DNA of 64,000 nt, taken from assembly GCF_000718775.1 (NCBI RefSeq), contig NZ_JOCB01000013.1:1-64000 (forward strand), written 5' to 3'. How positions within the stretch are numbered: the first letter of the stretch is position 1; each line of letters starts with the position of its first letter. The position numbers and the translations under genes were made by a program. This DNA comes from Streptomyces sp. NRRL S-31. GTDB lineage: Bacteria > Actinomycetota > Actinomycetes > Streptomycetales > Streptomycetaceae. The notes below the pieces were generated by a model, which was given only the letters and a program-made list of their open reading frames with translations, made no database searches and had not been told where the DNA came from. Positions 9,063 to 17,517 of this stretch are shown here, piece by piece.

Positions 9063-11234
9063 TCAGGGGCTCGTGAGGACGACGAGTCGCCGGGTCGCCC
9101 TGGTCATCGCCACATAGCGGTCCACCGCCCCCTCGACGCCCGCGCCGAACCTCTCCGGGTCCACGAGGACGACCAGGTCGAACTCGAGTCCCTTCGACAA
9201 CTCCGGGGACAGCGACCGGACGCGCGCCGTCGCCCGGAACGATGGATCGCCGATGACACAGGCGGTCCCCTCGGCCTGTTCGGCCTGCCAGGCGTCGAGC
9301 ACCGAGCGCAGTCGGGCGACGGACCCGTGGACGACCGGGACGCCGGTGGCGCGGACGGACGTCGGTACGTTGGCGTCCGGGAGCACGGCCCGGATGACCG
9401 GCTCGGCCTCCGCCATGATCTCCTTGGGCGTCCGGTAGTTGACGCTCAGCGAGGCGAGCTGGATCCGCTCGAACCCGACCCGCGTGAGCCGCTCCCGCCA
9501 CGACTCCGGGAACCCGTGTCGGGCCTGCGCGCGGTCCCCGACGATGGTGAAGCTGCGGGACGGGCACCGCAGGAGCAGCATCCGCCACTCCGCGTCGGTC
9601 AGTTCCTGGGCCTCGTCCACGACGATGTGCGCGAACGGCCCGGCGAGCAGGTCCGGGTCGGCGACGGGCAGTTCGGCCTCGTCCACCAGACTCACCCGGG
9701 CGTCCTCGCCGCGCAGCATCGTCACCAGACCCTCGCCGTCGTCACCGTCGGCGCCGGAGGCGTGCGCGGCCTCGATCAGGTTGTCCACGACCTGCGCCAT
9801 GCGCTCGCGCTGGGCGGCGAGGACGGCGTCGGCCCGGCGCCTGCGCCGCGCCGCCTCCGGATCGCCGAGCCGCTGCCGGGCCGCGTCCAGCAGCGGCAGG
9901 TCCGACACCGTCCACGCCCGGGCGTCCGCGCCCTGCAACCGCCGTACGTCGTCGCGGCCGAGCCAGGGGGCGCACATCCGCAGGTAGGCCGGTACCGACC
10001 ACAGGTCCCCGACGAGGTCGGCCGCCTCCAGCAGCGGCCACGCGCGGTCGAACGCCGTGCGCAGTTCCCGGTTGCCGAGCAGCGCCCTGCGCAGCGCTCC
10101 GGGCGGGGCGTCCCCGTCGTGCCTGTCCGCCAGGATCGTGAGCAACTCCTCCAGGACCTGCTCACGGGCCTCGTTGTGCGGGGTCCCGGGCTCCGCCGCG
10201 TCGAACGCCGCGGCCCAGTCGTCGGGGCTCAGCCGGACGTCGGACCAGGGGGTGGACACCGTCATCCCCTCGGTGGGCGGCTCCTCGTAGAACCTGACGG
10301 CCGTCTCGATCGCCCGCACCATGTCCGCGGACGACTTCAGGCGGGCCGCCTCCGGGTCCGTCTCGGCCACCGCCGCGGCGCCCTCGGCGACGAGGTCCCG
10401 CAGTGTGCAGGTCTGCACCCCCTCCTCGCCGAGGCTGGGCAGGACGTCGGCGACGTACGACAGGTACGGCCGGTGCGGACCGACGAACAGCACGCGGCCC
10501 CGGCGGTGGCCGAGCCGGGGGTCGGCGTACAGCAGATAGGCGGAGCGGTGCAGGGCGACGACGGTCTTCCCCGTGCCCGGGCCGCCGTCGACCACGAGGG
10601 CACCGCGCGAGTCGGCCCGGATGACGGCGTCCTGGTCCGCCTGGATGGTGCCGAGCACGTCCCGCATCCGCGGCGATCGTGCCTCGCCGAGCCCGGCGAT
10701 GAAGGCGGACTGGTCGTCGAGCGCGGCGTGCCCGGCCAGCCCGTCGGCGGTGAACACCTCGTCCCAGTAGTCGCTGATCCGGCCGTCCGTCCAGCGGTAC
10801 CTGCGGCGGCTCGCCAGCCCCATCGGACGGGCGTGGGTGGCCCCGAAGAACGGTGCGGCGGCGGGGGACCGCCAGTCGACCAGCAGCCGCCGGCCCGTGC
10901 CGTCCGTGAGGCCGAGCCGGCCGACGTACACGGGTCCGGTGCCGTCGGCGCCGACCATGCGCCCGAGGCACAGGTCCAGGCCGTGGCGGCGCAGGGCGCG
11001 CAGCCTCGAGGTCAGCCGGTGGATCTCCGCGTCCCGGTCCATGGCCTGCCGGCCGGTGCCGCCGGGCGCCCTGCGCTCGGTGGCGAGGCGGCCGGAGAGT
11101 TCGGCGATCGACTGCTCAAGGCACTCCGCGATGGCCGCGAAGTGCTGCTCGTCGTCCGCGATCAGCGCCGGGTCGGCCTTCGCCGAGAGCCGGGCGGGAA
11201 GGTCGAAAGCGCTGGTGGTCAGGGGCGTGTTCAC
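9063..11234 (-). CDS. helR: HelR-like helicase-related RNA polymerase protection/recycling ATPase
   Basis: 723 aa from GTG 11234 (GGGAG 8 bases upstream). It is a UvrD/Rep-like superfamily 1 protein of the HelD group: an N-terminal helical arm, then YVGRLGLTD...WRSPAAAPFF, Walker A GGPGTGKT at residues 217-224, helicase motif VDEAQEL, GDRAQ, and a C-terminal motif region with VDPERFG and YVAMTRATRR. HelD proteins bind RNA polymerase and remove it from stalled complexes. The HelR branch is known to displace rifamycins from RNA polymerase in Streptomyces. The assignment to HelR rather than another HelD rests on its resemblance to HelR as I recall it and on the upstream rgt gene and rifamycin-associated element. 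A 281-base gap separates it from rgt, so it may be co-transcribed. Confidence 0.85.
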   Translation of the reverse strand: MNTPLTTSAFDLPARLSAKADPALIADDEQHFAAIAECLEQSIAELSGRLATERRAPGGTGRQAMDRDAEIHRLTSRLRALRRHGLDLCLGRMVGADGTGPVYVGRLGLTDGTGRRLLVDWRSPAAAPFFGATHARPMGLASRRRYRWTDGRISDYWDEVFTADGLAGHAALDDQSAFIAGLGEARSPRMRDVLGTIQADQDAVIRADSRGALVVDGGPGTGKTVVALHRSAYLLYADPRLGHRRGRVLFVGPHRPYLSYVADVLPSLGEEGVQTCTLRDLVAEGAAAVAETDPEAARLKSSADMVRAIETAVRFYEEPPTEGMTVSTPWSDVRLSPDDWAAAFDAAEPGTPHNEAREQVLEELLTILADRHDGDAPPGALRRALLGNRELRTAFDRAWPLLEAADLVGDLWSVPAYLRMCAPWLGRDDVRRLQGADARAWTVSDLPLLDAARQRLGDPEAARRRRRADAVLAAQRERMAQVVDNLIEAAHASGADGDDGEGLVTMLRGEDARVSLVDEAELPVADPDLLAGPFAHIVVDEAQELTDAEWRMLLLRCPSRSFTIVGDRAQARHGFPESWRERLTRVGFERIQLASLSVNYRTPKEIMAEAEPVIRAVLPDANVPTSVRATGVPVVHGSVARLRSVLDAWQAEQAEGTACVIGDPSFRATARVRSLSPELSKGLEFDLVVLVDPERFGAGVEGAVDRYVAMTRATRRLVVLTSP

Positions 11235-11515
11235 GTGAGCGGCTCCCAGGGTGCCGGGTGTGGCTTCGCAGATGTGGTGTTCGGGTTCCGGCCCGGCGGT
11301 CCCGGCGGTCCAGCCGGGCACGACCGCGCCGGACCGGGCGTCGGCTCCGGGTCGGAGGGTCGGCGGGTCGGCGGGTCAGGCGGGCACGGCCGCGCCGGGC
11401 CGGTGTCGGTTCCGGGACGACGGGCCCGGCAGGTCAGGCAGGGTTGGCAGGTCAGGCGGGCACGGCCGCGCCGCGCCGGGCCGGGCGTCGGTCCCGGCTC
11501 GGCGGGCCCGGCCGG
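11235..11515. repeat. Repeat-bearing spacer between rgt and helR
   Basis: This 281-base spacer contains a 23-bp direct repeat (11375-11397 and 11451-11473) plus several partial copies of CGGGCACGGCCGCGCC. There is no open frame of interest. The repetition suggests slippage expansion of a spacer within an operon. Confidence 0.6.
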
Positions 11516-12745
11516 TCAGGCCGGTACGGGCCGCGCGTGGTCGCCGTCGAGCAGCAACCGCGCCGCCACCGACGCCCCGTCGCCGCGCACCCGGCCGGCC
11601 ACGGCGGTGGCCCGTGCGCGGGTTCCGGGGGCCAGGGCCGTCCGGAGAGCGGCCGTCAGGGACTCGGTGGTCGGGGCGGGTCCGTCGTGTGCCACGCCGA
11701 TGCCCAGCTCGGCCACCCGGCCGGCCCAGTACGGCTGGTCCGCCGCCTGGGCCACCACCACCTGGGGCGCGCCGGCCCGGGCGGCCGTCGTCGTGGTGCC
11801 CGCCCCGCCGTGGTGCACGACGGCCGCCACCCGGGCGAACAGCGCCTGCTGGTTGACCTCGCCGACGACGAGGCAGTCGTCCCGCTCGTCGACCGCGGAC
11901 AGGTCGGCCCAGCCGCGGGCGATGACGGCGCGCCGGCCGTGCGCGCGGACCGCCTCGACGGCGACCCGGGCGATGTCGCCCGCCGCGTGCAGGGGCATGC
12001 TGCCGAAACCCACGTACACCGGCGGTGCGCCGGCGTCCAGGAACGCCACCAGGCCGGCCGGCAGCGGGCGCGTGTCGGGCACGATCCAGGCGCCGGTCTG
12101 CACGACGTCGAGGTCCGGCGTCGCGCGCCACGGGTCGAGGACCGGGTCGGTCGCCAGCCACGGCCGGTCGCCGATGACGTAGTCGCGGACGTCGTCCACC
12201 GGCGGCAGGCCGATGGCCTCCCGGCCGGCGTTCAGCGCGTCCCGGAACAGCGCGTTGACGTTCCGGGCGTCCAGCTCCCACAGCACCCGGTTGTCGGTCA
12301 CCCCGGGCGGCAGCGGGTGACCGGGGTAGGCCAGCGGACGCCGGTGCGGCGCGGGCAGCGTGAGCTGCTGGAAGGTCACCGACACGGAGCGGATGCCCAG
12401 CTTCTCGGCCACCGACAGCGCGCCCGCGGCGGCGGGCAGCGCACCGGTCGCCACCAGCACGTCGCAGCCCTCGGCCGCCTCGGTCACGGGACCGAGCTGA
12501 CCGGCGATCAGCTCGGCCGCGCGCCGGGACAGGGACGAGGCGGGCGGCGCCGCGGTCGTCAGGGCGCGTGCCGACGGGCCGACCGGCACCAACGGCACGC
12601 CGGTCCCGGCCAGTCGCCGTGCGAAGTCCTCGTCGGGCGGCGCGCACACCCGTACGTCGGCGCCGTGCGCGCGCAATCCGGCCGCGAGCCCCACCAGCGG
12701 TTCGACGTCCCCGCGGGACCCATACGTCGACAACAGCACACGCAC
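11516..12745 (-). CDS. rgt: MGT-type glycosyltransferase, probable rifamycin glycosyltransferase
   Basis: 409 aa from GTG 12745, which has AAAAAGGGG about 9 bases upstream and gives the family start VRVLLSTYGSRGDVEP. It is a GT-B fold, GT1 enzyme: the N-terminal acceptor domain starts with the GSRGD loop, and the C-terminal nucleotide-sugar domain carries VYVGFGSMP, HHGGAGTT and AADQPYWAGRV. Such enzymes move glucose from UDP-glucose to hydroxyls of macrolides and related drugs. A rifamycin-associated element lies 60 bases upstream and helR lies downstream, so the most likely substrate is a rifamycin (the Rgt family glycosylates the ansa chain). Without that context it could only be called a macrolide-family glycosyltransferase. 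Confidence 0.85.
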   Translation of the reverse strand: MRVLLSTYGSRGDVEPLVGLAAGLRAHGADVRVCAPPDEDFARRLAGTGVPLVPVGPSARALTTAAPPASSLSRRAAELIAGQLGPVTEAAEGCDVLVATGALPAAAGALSVAEKLGIRSVSVTFQQLTLPAPHRRPLAYPGHPLPPGVTDNRVLWELDARNVNALFRDALNAGREAIGLPPVDDVRDYVIGDRPWLATDPVLDPWRATPDLDVVQTGAWIVPDTRPLPAGLVAFLDAGAPPVYVGFGSMPLHAAGDIARVAVEAVRAHGRRAVIARGWADLSAVDERDDCLVVGEVNQQALFARVAAVVHHGGAGTTTTAARAGAPQVVVAQAADQPYWAGRVAELGIGVAHDGPAPTTESLTAALRTALAPGTRARATAVAGRVRGDGASVAARLLLDGDHARPVPA

Positions 12746-12804
12746 GTGGCAAAACCCCTTTTTCCGCAACTTCCTGGCTTCGGCCGACGATTCTGCGGCA
12801 CGAA

Positions 12805-12827
12805 GGGGGCCTTGCCGCAAGCCCCCC
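12805..12827 (-). promoter_or_regulatory. Rifamycin-associated element (RAE)
   Basis: On the minus strand the core reads GGGGCTTGCGGCAAGGCCCC, an imperfect inverted repeat matching the element known upstream of rifamycin-inactivation genes (rph, rgt, arr, rox, helR) in actinomycetes. It sits 60 bases before the rgt start codon, where it is expected to be needed for rifamycin-inducible expression. Confidence 0.85.
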
Positions 12828-12885
12828 GGTGCGCTATAAGTTGAGAGTGGCGAGGAGTGGCTGAACTCCTCGCCTTCGCTTGTGA

Positions 12886-12951
12886 CCGGCCGCCTCCGCT
12901 AGGGCCGGCCGCCTCCGCTAGGGCCGGCCGCCTCCGCTAGGGCCGGCCGCC
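12886..12951. repeat. 19-bp tandem repeat, three copies plus a partial fourth
   Basis: The unit CCGGCCGCCTCCGCTAGGG starts at 12886, 12905 and 12924; a truncated copy starts at 12943. The full copies are identical. Confidence 0.9.
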
Positions 12952-13199
12952 ACCCATCGGCACCGGACGACAGCGGGGCCAGCTGGGCGAAGACCAGCGC
13001 CACAGCACGGTGAAGAGTCCGCCTCGCACGCCCAGTCCCCGCCCCGGCCCCCGCACGCCCACTGTCCGCCGCCCCCCGGGTCCGGCCGGCGTTGACCGGG
13101 TTCGCGTGCGCAGCCCCCGTGTTCGGGCGCACGCGCACGCCGACCCCGTCGCGGGAAAGCTGCCGGAGCAGCACTGCCCACGGCACCCCTCGCACGCCG

Positions 13200-15986
13200 T
13201 CACAGGCCCATGACGTCGAACAGCGCCGAGGGATCCGGTTCCACGGTGCGGTCCAGGGCCTGTTCGGTCCAGATGACCTTCCCCCGCGCCGCGTAGCGGG
13301 TCCCCCACATGTCCGCGAACTGGGACACCAGGAACAGACCGCGGCCCCCCTCGTCGGTACTGGCCGCGCGGCGCAGCCGGGGCGAGGTGTTGCTGCCGTC
13401 CGACACCTCGCACACCAGGGTGCGGCCGAGCAGCAGCCTGACCCGTACCGGCGGGGCGCCGTAGCGGATCGCGTTGGTGAGCAGCTCGCTGAGGATCAGC
13501 TCGGTGGCGAACGCCGTCTCCTCCAGCCCCCAGTCGGCGAGGCGGCCGCTCGCCTCGCCGCGCACCCGCGGCACGGCCGTCACGTCGAACGGCACCTCCC
13601 AGGTCGCCACGCACGACGGCTTGAGCAGCCGGGTCCGGGCGACCAGCAGGGCCACGTCGTCACGGGGGCGCTCCGGCAGCATCCGCTCCACGAGGGCGCG
13701 GCAGGTCTCCTCCGACGACTGGTCCGCGTGGCCGACGGTCGAGGACAGCATCGTCAGCCCCTCGTCGATGTCCCGGCCGCGGCTCTCGATCAGGCCGTCG
13801 GTGAACAGCACCAGGCGGCTGCCCTCGGGCAGCACCAGCTCGCCCGCCTCGAAGGGGTGCCCGCCCACGCCGAGGGGCGGCGACAGCGGGAGGTCCGGAA
13901 AGGACACCCGGCCCGCCGGGTCCACCACGGCCGGCGCGAGGTGCCCGGCACGGGAGACGGCGCAGTGCCCGCCGACCGGATCGTAGATGGCGTAGAGGCA
14001 GGTGGCGCCGGTGAGCGGGACCCGGTCGTCGTCGGCGGTCGCGCCCTGCGAGTCCAGCCGGGTCACCATCTCGTCCAGGTGCCCGAGCAGCTCGTCCGGG
14101 GCGAGGTCCAGCGAGGAGAAGTTCAGCACGGCCGTACGCAGCCGCCCCATGGTCACCGCGGCCTGCATCCCGTGCCCCACGATGTCACCGACGACGAGCG
14201 CCACCCGGAACCCGGGCAGGGGGATGACGTCGAACCAGTCGCCGCCCACCCCGGACCGGGCCGGCAGATAGCGCGAGGCGATCTCCAGCACGTCCTGGTC
14301 CGGCAGGGCGAGGGGCAGCAGGTTGCGCTGGAGCGTCACGGCCATCGTGTGCTCACGGGAGTACCGGCGCGCGTTGTCGATCGCGACGGCGGCGCGGGCC
14401 ACCAGCTCCTCGGCCACCGCGACGTCCTCCTCCTCGAACCGCGGGGAATCCGCGCCCCGCCAGAAGTCGGCCATCCCGAGGACCACCCCGCGCGCCCGCA
14501 GCGGCACCGTGATCAGCGAATGGATGCCGTAGTCCAGCACCCGCCGCGCCCCCTCGGGGTCCTTCGCCCGCCAGTCCTGGGCGGTGTGCAGGTCCGGCAC
14601 GAGGACGGCCCTGCCCCGGTGCAGGGCCGCCGCCATCGGGGTGTCGGCCGTCGCGAACCGGATCACCTCGCCCACCGGCTGCAAGGGGTGCCCCTCGCGC
14701 GACGCGCGCAGCGCGGTACGGCGCATCCGGCGTACCGCGCTGGTCGGCTCCTCGCCGCGCAGCACGGCGTCCAGCAGTTCCACACTGACGAAGTCGGCCA
14801 TGCGGGGGACCGCCACCTCGGTCAGCTCCTCGGCCGTGCGCCGCACGTCGAGCGTGGTGCCGATCCGCACACCCGCCTCGTACAGGAACGACAGCCGGCC
14901 CCGCGCCAGTTCGGCCTGCCCGGACAGGGCCCGCAGCTCGGTGGTGTCACGGAAGGTGGCCACCAGCCCCTGGCCGCCGCCGTAGGGGGCCGTGGGCCGG
15001 ATGTTCACCGCCAGCAGCCGGTCCCCGGCCGGCACCACCTCGTCGGACGCGGCCTCGCCCGCCTCCAGCAACCGGGTCGGACCCGGCTCCAGCCCCAGGT
15101 CCCGCACGTGCCGCCGGTCGGCGTCCGCGGGCAGGTCCAGCAGCCGGCGCGCCTCGTCGTTGGCGAGCAGGACGCCCCCGTCGCCGCCGACGATGAGCAC
15201 ACCCTCGCGCACCGCGTGCAGCACGGCGTCGTGGTGTTCGTACATCCGGGTCATCTCGGCCGGGCCCAGTCCATGCGTCTGCCGCAGCAGCCGGCGGCTG
15301 ACCAGGGCCGCGCCGCCGGTCGCCAGGACCAGCGCCCCCGCCGCCGCGCCGAGCAGCAGCGGCAGCTGCCGGTTCAGCACCTGCCCGACGTTGGCGTACT
15401 CGATCCCGGCGGTGACGACGCCCACCACGCGCCGGCTCGGGTCCAGCACGGGGACGAGCGCGCGGACGGCGTCGGTCGGCCGGCCGTGGAAGGTCTCGGT
15501 GTACGTCTCTCCCGCGACGGCCCGCCCGGCGCCCGGGGACTTCGTGCCGATCAGGGAGGGGTCGGAGTCGGTGAGCCGGGTCCCGTGCCGGTCCAGCACG
15601 GTGATGAAGTCGACGCCCGAACCCTTCCGCGCCTGCTCCGCGCCCGGCTGGAGCACGGCCGACGGGTCCGGCGACCGCAGCGCGAGCGCGGTACCGGGGG
15701 CATGGGCGAACGCCTCGGCGACGGCCAGGGAACGGTCCTCGGCGCTGCGCTGGGCGTCGTACCGCCCCTGGAACACCAGGGCGGTCGCCCCCACGGCGAC
15801 CAGCAGCAGCATGATCAGAGCCTGGAACAGGAAGACCTGCGCGGCGAGCGTGCGGACGCTCAGGGACCGCGAGAAGCGGCGCCCGCGCAGCGGCCGGCGC
15901 CCCCGGCGACGGGACGGATCGGGTGACCGCCGTGCGTCGGGAGGCGGCGCCGCTCTCGCCCATGACCGGCGGGAACGTCCGCTCAT
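13200..15986 (-). CDS. Membrane sensor SpoIIE/PP2C phosphatase with PAS, GAF and HATPase domains
   Basis: 928 aa. An Arg-rich N-terminus precedes TM1 (about 45-70), an extracytoplasmic sensor like those of DcuS/CitA kinases (about 75-195) and TM2 (about 215-235). These are followed by PAS (HHDAVLHAVREGVLIV onward), GAF (about 370-530), the PP2C domain (GGDWFDVIPLPG, VVGDIVGHGMQAA, YTDGL-type FTDGLIE) and a C-terminal RsbW-like HATPase (ELILSELLTNAIRYG, DEGGRGLFLV). Such proteins couple phosphatase and anti-sigma-like kinase activities in partner-switching control of sigma factors. A close paralogue is at 38629-41439. ATG 15986 abuts its AGGGAG, so a start slightly downstream is possible. It is divergent from another PP2C gene. 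Confidence 0.9.
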   Translation of the reverse strand: MSGRSRRSWARAAPPPDARRSPDPSRRRGRRPLRGRRFSRSLSVRTLAAQVFLFQALIMLLLVAVGATALVFQGRYDAQRSAEDRSLAVAEAFAHAPGTALALRSPDPSAVLQPGAEQARKGSGVDFITVLDRHGTRLTDSDPSLIGTKSPGAGRAVAGETYTETFHGRPTDAVRALVPVLDPSRRVVGVVTAGIEYANVGQVLNRQLPLLLGAAAGALVLATGGAALVSRRLLRQTHGLGPAEMTRMYEHHDAVLHAVREGVLIVGGDGGVLLANDEARRLLDLPADADRRHVRDLGLEPGPTRLLEAGEAASDEVVPAGDRLLAVNIRPTAPYGGGQGLVATFRDTTELRALSGQAELARGRLSFLYEAGVRIGTTLDVRRTAEELTEVAVPRMADFVSVELLDAVLRGEEPTSAVRRMRRTALRASREGHPLQPVGEVIRFATADTPMAAALHRGRAVLVPDLHTAQDWRAKDPEGARRVLDYGIHSLITVPLRARGVVLGMADFWRGADSPRFEEEDVAVAEELVARAAVAIDNARRYSREHTMAVTLQRNLLPLALPDQDVLEIASRYLPARSGVGGDWFDVIPLPGFRVALVVGDIVGHGMQAAVTMGRLRTAVLNFSSLDLAPDELLGHLDEMVTRLDSQGATADDDRVPLTGATCLYAIYDPVGGHCAVSRAGHLAPAVVDPAGRVSFPDLPLSPPLGVGGHPFEAGELVLPEGSRLVLFTDGLIESRGRDIDEGLTMLSSTVGHADQSSEETCRALVERMLPERPRDDVALLVARTRLLKPSCVATWEVPFDVTAVPRVRGEASGRLADWGLEETAFATELILSELLTNAIRYGAPPVRVRLLLGRTLVCEVSDGSNTSPRLRRAASTDEGGRGLFLVSQFADMWGTRYAARGKVIWTEQALDRTVEPDPSALFDVMGL

Positions 15987-16230
15987 CTCCCTGTTCTAGC
16001 ACTGCACCTCCGTGACCGGCGACCGCTGCGCCGCCACCGGCGCGAACGTCCGTCGGCGCGGACGGCGCGCGGTCCGCCGGCGCCCGGTGAGGACGGCCTC
16101 GTGCGGCTTCGGCCCCAGGACGTCGACGCGCCCGTACCGGAACATGCCGTGGAGTGGAGCAATCCCGGTGTGCCGCGGCCCGGCACACCAGGCTGGGAGG
16201 TCTTGTCGAGTTGCCGTGACAGGAGTCCGT

Positions 16231-17427
16231 GTGCGCAGACCACGCAGGCCGAAGCCCGGTCGTACCGGTCGGGAACCGGAGCAGGGTGCCGGCGTGCGCA
16301 CCCGGTTCCCGGCGACTCCGGCGTGGATGCGGTGGCTCCCGGTCCTGTACGTCGCGGCGCTCCTGCTGCTGGAGCCGGTGACGCCCGTGCGGTGGCCGGT
16401 GAGCTTCGTGCTGATCGCCCTGCCCCTGGTGGCCGCGTTCGCGCACGGACCCCTCGTCGTGGCCGGTGCAACCGTCTTCGCCATCGTGATGGAAGGGGTG
16501 CTGGCCGGCACCCCGTGCTGTGCCGGCCGGTCGGTCGGCTACCTCTGGGACCGCCACTACGTGGCCGCCTACATCTGCACCGCGCTGGTGGGCGTCCTCG
16601 GCACCATCCTGGCCGCGCACCGCGTCCGCCGCGAACGCACGCTGGCCGACGTGCGCTTCGTGGCCGACATCGCCCAGCGGGTCCTGCTCCGGCCGGTTCC
16701 CCACCGGATCGGCGCGCTCCTCCTCGACAGCCTCTACCTGTCGGCCGCCGCGGAGGCACGCATCGGCGGCGACCTCTACGAGGCCGTCCCCACCCGGTAC
16801 GGCGTCCGGTTGCTCATCGGCGACGTGCGGGGCAAGGGACTGCTCGCGGTGGAGACCGCCGCCGCCCTGCTCGGCGCGTTCCGCGAGGCGGCGCACGACG
16901 AGCCCGCCCTGCCCGCCCTGGTCGACCGGGTGGAGACGAGCATGACCCGCAGGGCCGCGCTGCTGGGCGGACACGAGGTGGGCGAACGGTTCGTCACCGC
17001 CGTCTTCGTCGAGGTCCCGCTTCAGGACCCGCTGCTGCGCGTGGTCAACTGCGGCCATCCGCCCCCGGTCCGCATCCGCGCGGGCGGGGTGCGCGAACTG
17101 GACCGGGGGCGTTCGGCCCCGCCGCTGAACCTCGGCGTGCTCGCCGGGGAGCCGTACCACGTCGACGAGTACTCCTTCCGCCCCGGCGACCGGCTCCTGC
17201 TGTACACGGACGGCATCACGGAGACGCGTGACCCGGGCGGGGCGTTCTACCCCCTCCTGGAGCGCCTCGGTTCCTGGCACTCCCTCCCGCCCCGGGGGCT
17301 CCTGGAGCGGCTCCACGACGACCTGCTGGCCTACAGCGGCGACCGCCTCCGGGACGACATCGCGGCGCTCGCCGTCTGCCTCCTGGCCGACGAGCCGGCC
17401 GTACCGCCGCCCTCGCCCGCCGGGTGA
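16231..17427 (+). CDS. Membrane PP2C/SpoIIE-type phosphatase
   Basis: 398 aa from GTG 16231, with AGGAG 5 bases upstream; the open frame continues to 16012, but without comparable signals. After a basic N-terminus come three or four hydrophobic segments (about 35-130), then a PP2C/SpoIIE domain with IGGDLYEAV, IGDVRGKGLLAVE, NCGHPPPV and YTDGITETRD, all holding the metal-binding aspartates. This layout is common in Streptomyces (membrane SpoIIE phosphatases without a HATPase). It presumably dephosphorylates an anti-sigma antagonist, but no partner gene is adjacent. It is divergent from the larger phosphatase at 13200-15986 and converges on the ThuA gene. Confidence 0.9.
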   Translation: MRRPRRPKPGRTGREPEQGAGVRTRFPATPAWMRWLPVLYVAALLLLEPVTPVRWPVSFVLIALPLVAAFAHGPLVVAGATVFAIVMEGVLAGTPCCAGRSVGYLWDRHYVAAYICTALVGVLGTILAAHRVRRERTLADVRFVADIAQRVLLRPVPHRIGALLLDSLYLSAAAEARIGGDLYEAVPTRYGVRLLIGDVRGKGLLAVETAAALLGAFREAAHDEPALPALVDRVETSMTRRAALLGGHEVGERFVTAVFVEVPLQDPLLRVVNCGHPPPVRIRAGGVRELDRGRSAPPLNLGVLAGEPYHVDEYSFRPGDRLLLYTDGITETRDPGGAFYPLLERLGSWHSLPPRGLLERLHDDLLAYSGDRLRDDIAALAVCLLADEPAVPPPSPAG

Positions 17428-17517
17428 GAACGGCGGGCGACCGCCGTGGGTGACCGCGGTGGGTGACCGCGGTGGCCGGCCTCTCGGGCGCGCCGCGGGC
17501 CGGCCGTACCCGCCGGG

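Larger units (their letters stand above)
12746..13199. other. Intergenic region upstream of rgt
   Basis: 454 bases with the RAE (12805-12827), an 8-bp hairpin (12850-12857 with 12866-12873) and a 19-bp minisatellite (12886-12951). The rest, up to the phosphatase stop at 13200, shows no gene I can support. Confidence 0.6.

Noticed and set aside
8658..12182. Very long open frame on the plus strand opposite helR and rgt
   Set aside because: It is antisense to two genes with clear domains and shows Gly/Arg/Val-rich non-protein composition. Shadow of high GC.
12886..12951. Possible CRISPR array
   Set aside because: Direct repeats abut with no unique spacers and no cas genes; it is a tandem repeat. 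The same applies to 60823-60922.
12899..13195. 98-codon minus-strand frame starting just after the phosphatase stop
   Set aside because: Close spacing looked like coupling, but there is no ribosome site, it runs into the minisatellite, and no domain is visible.
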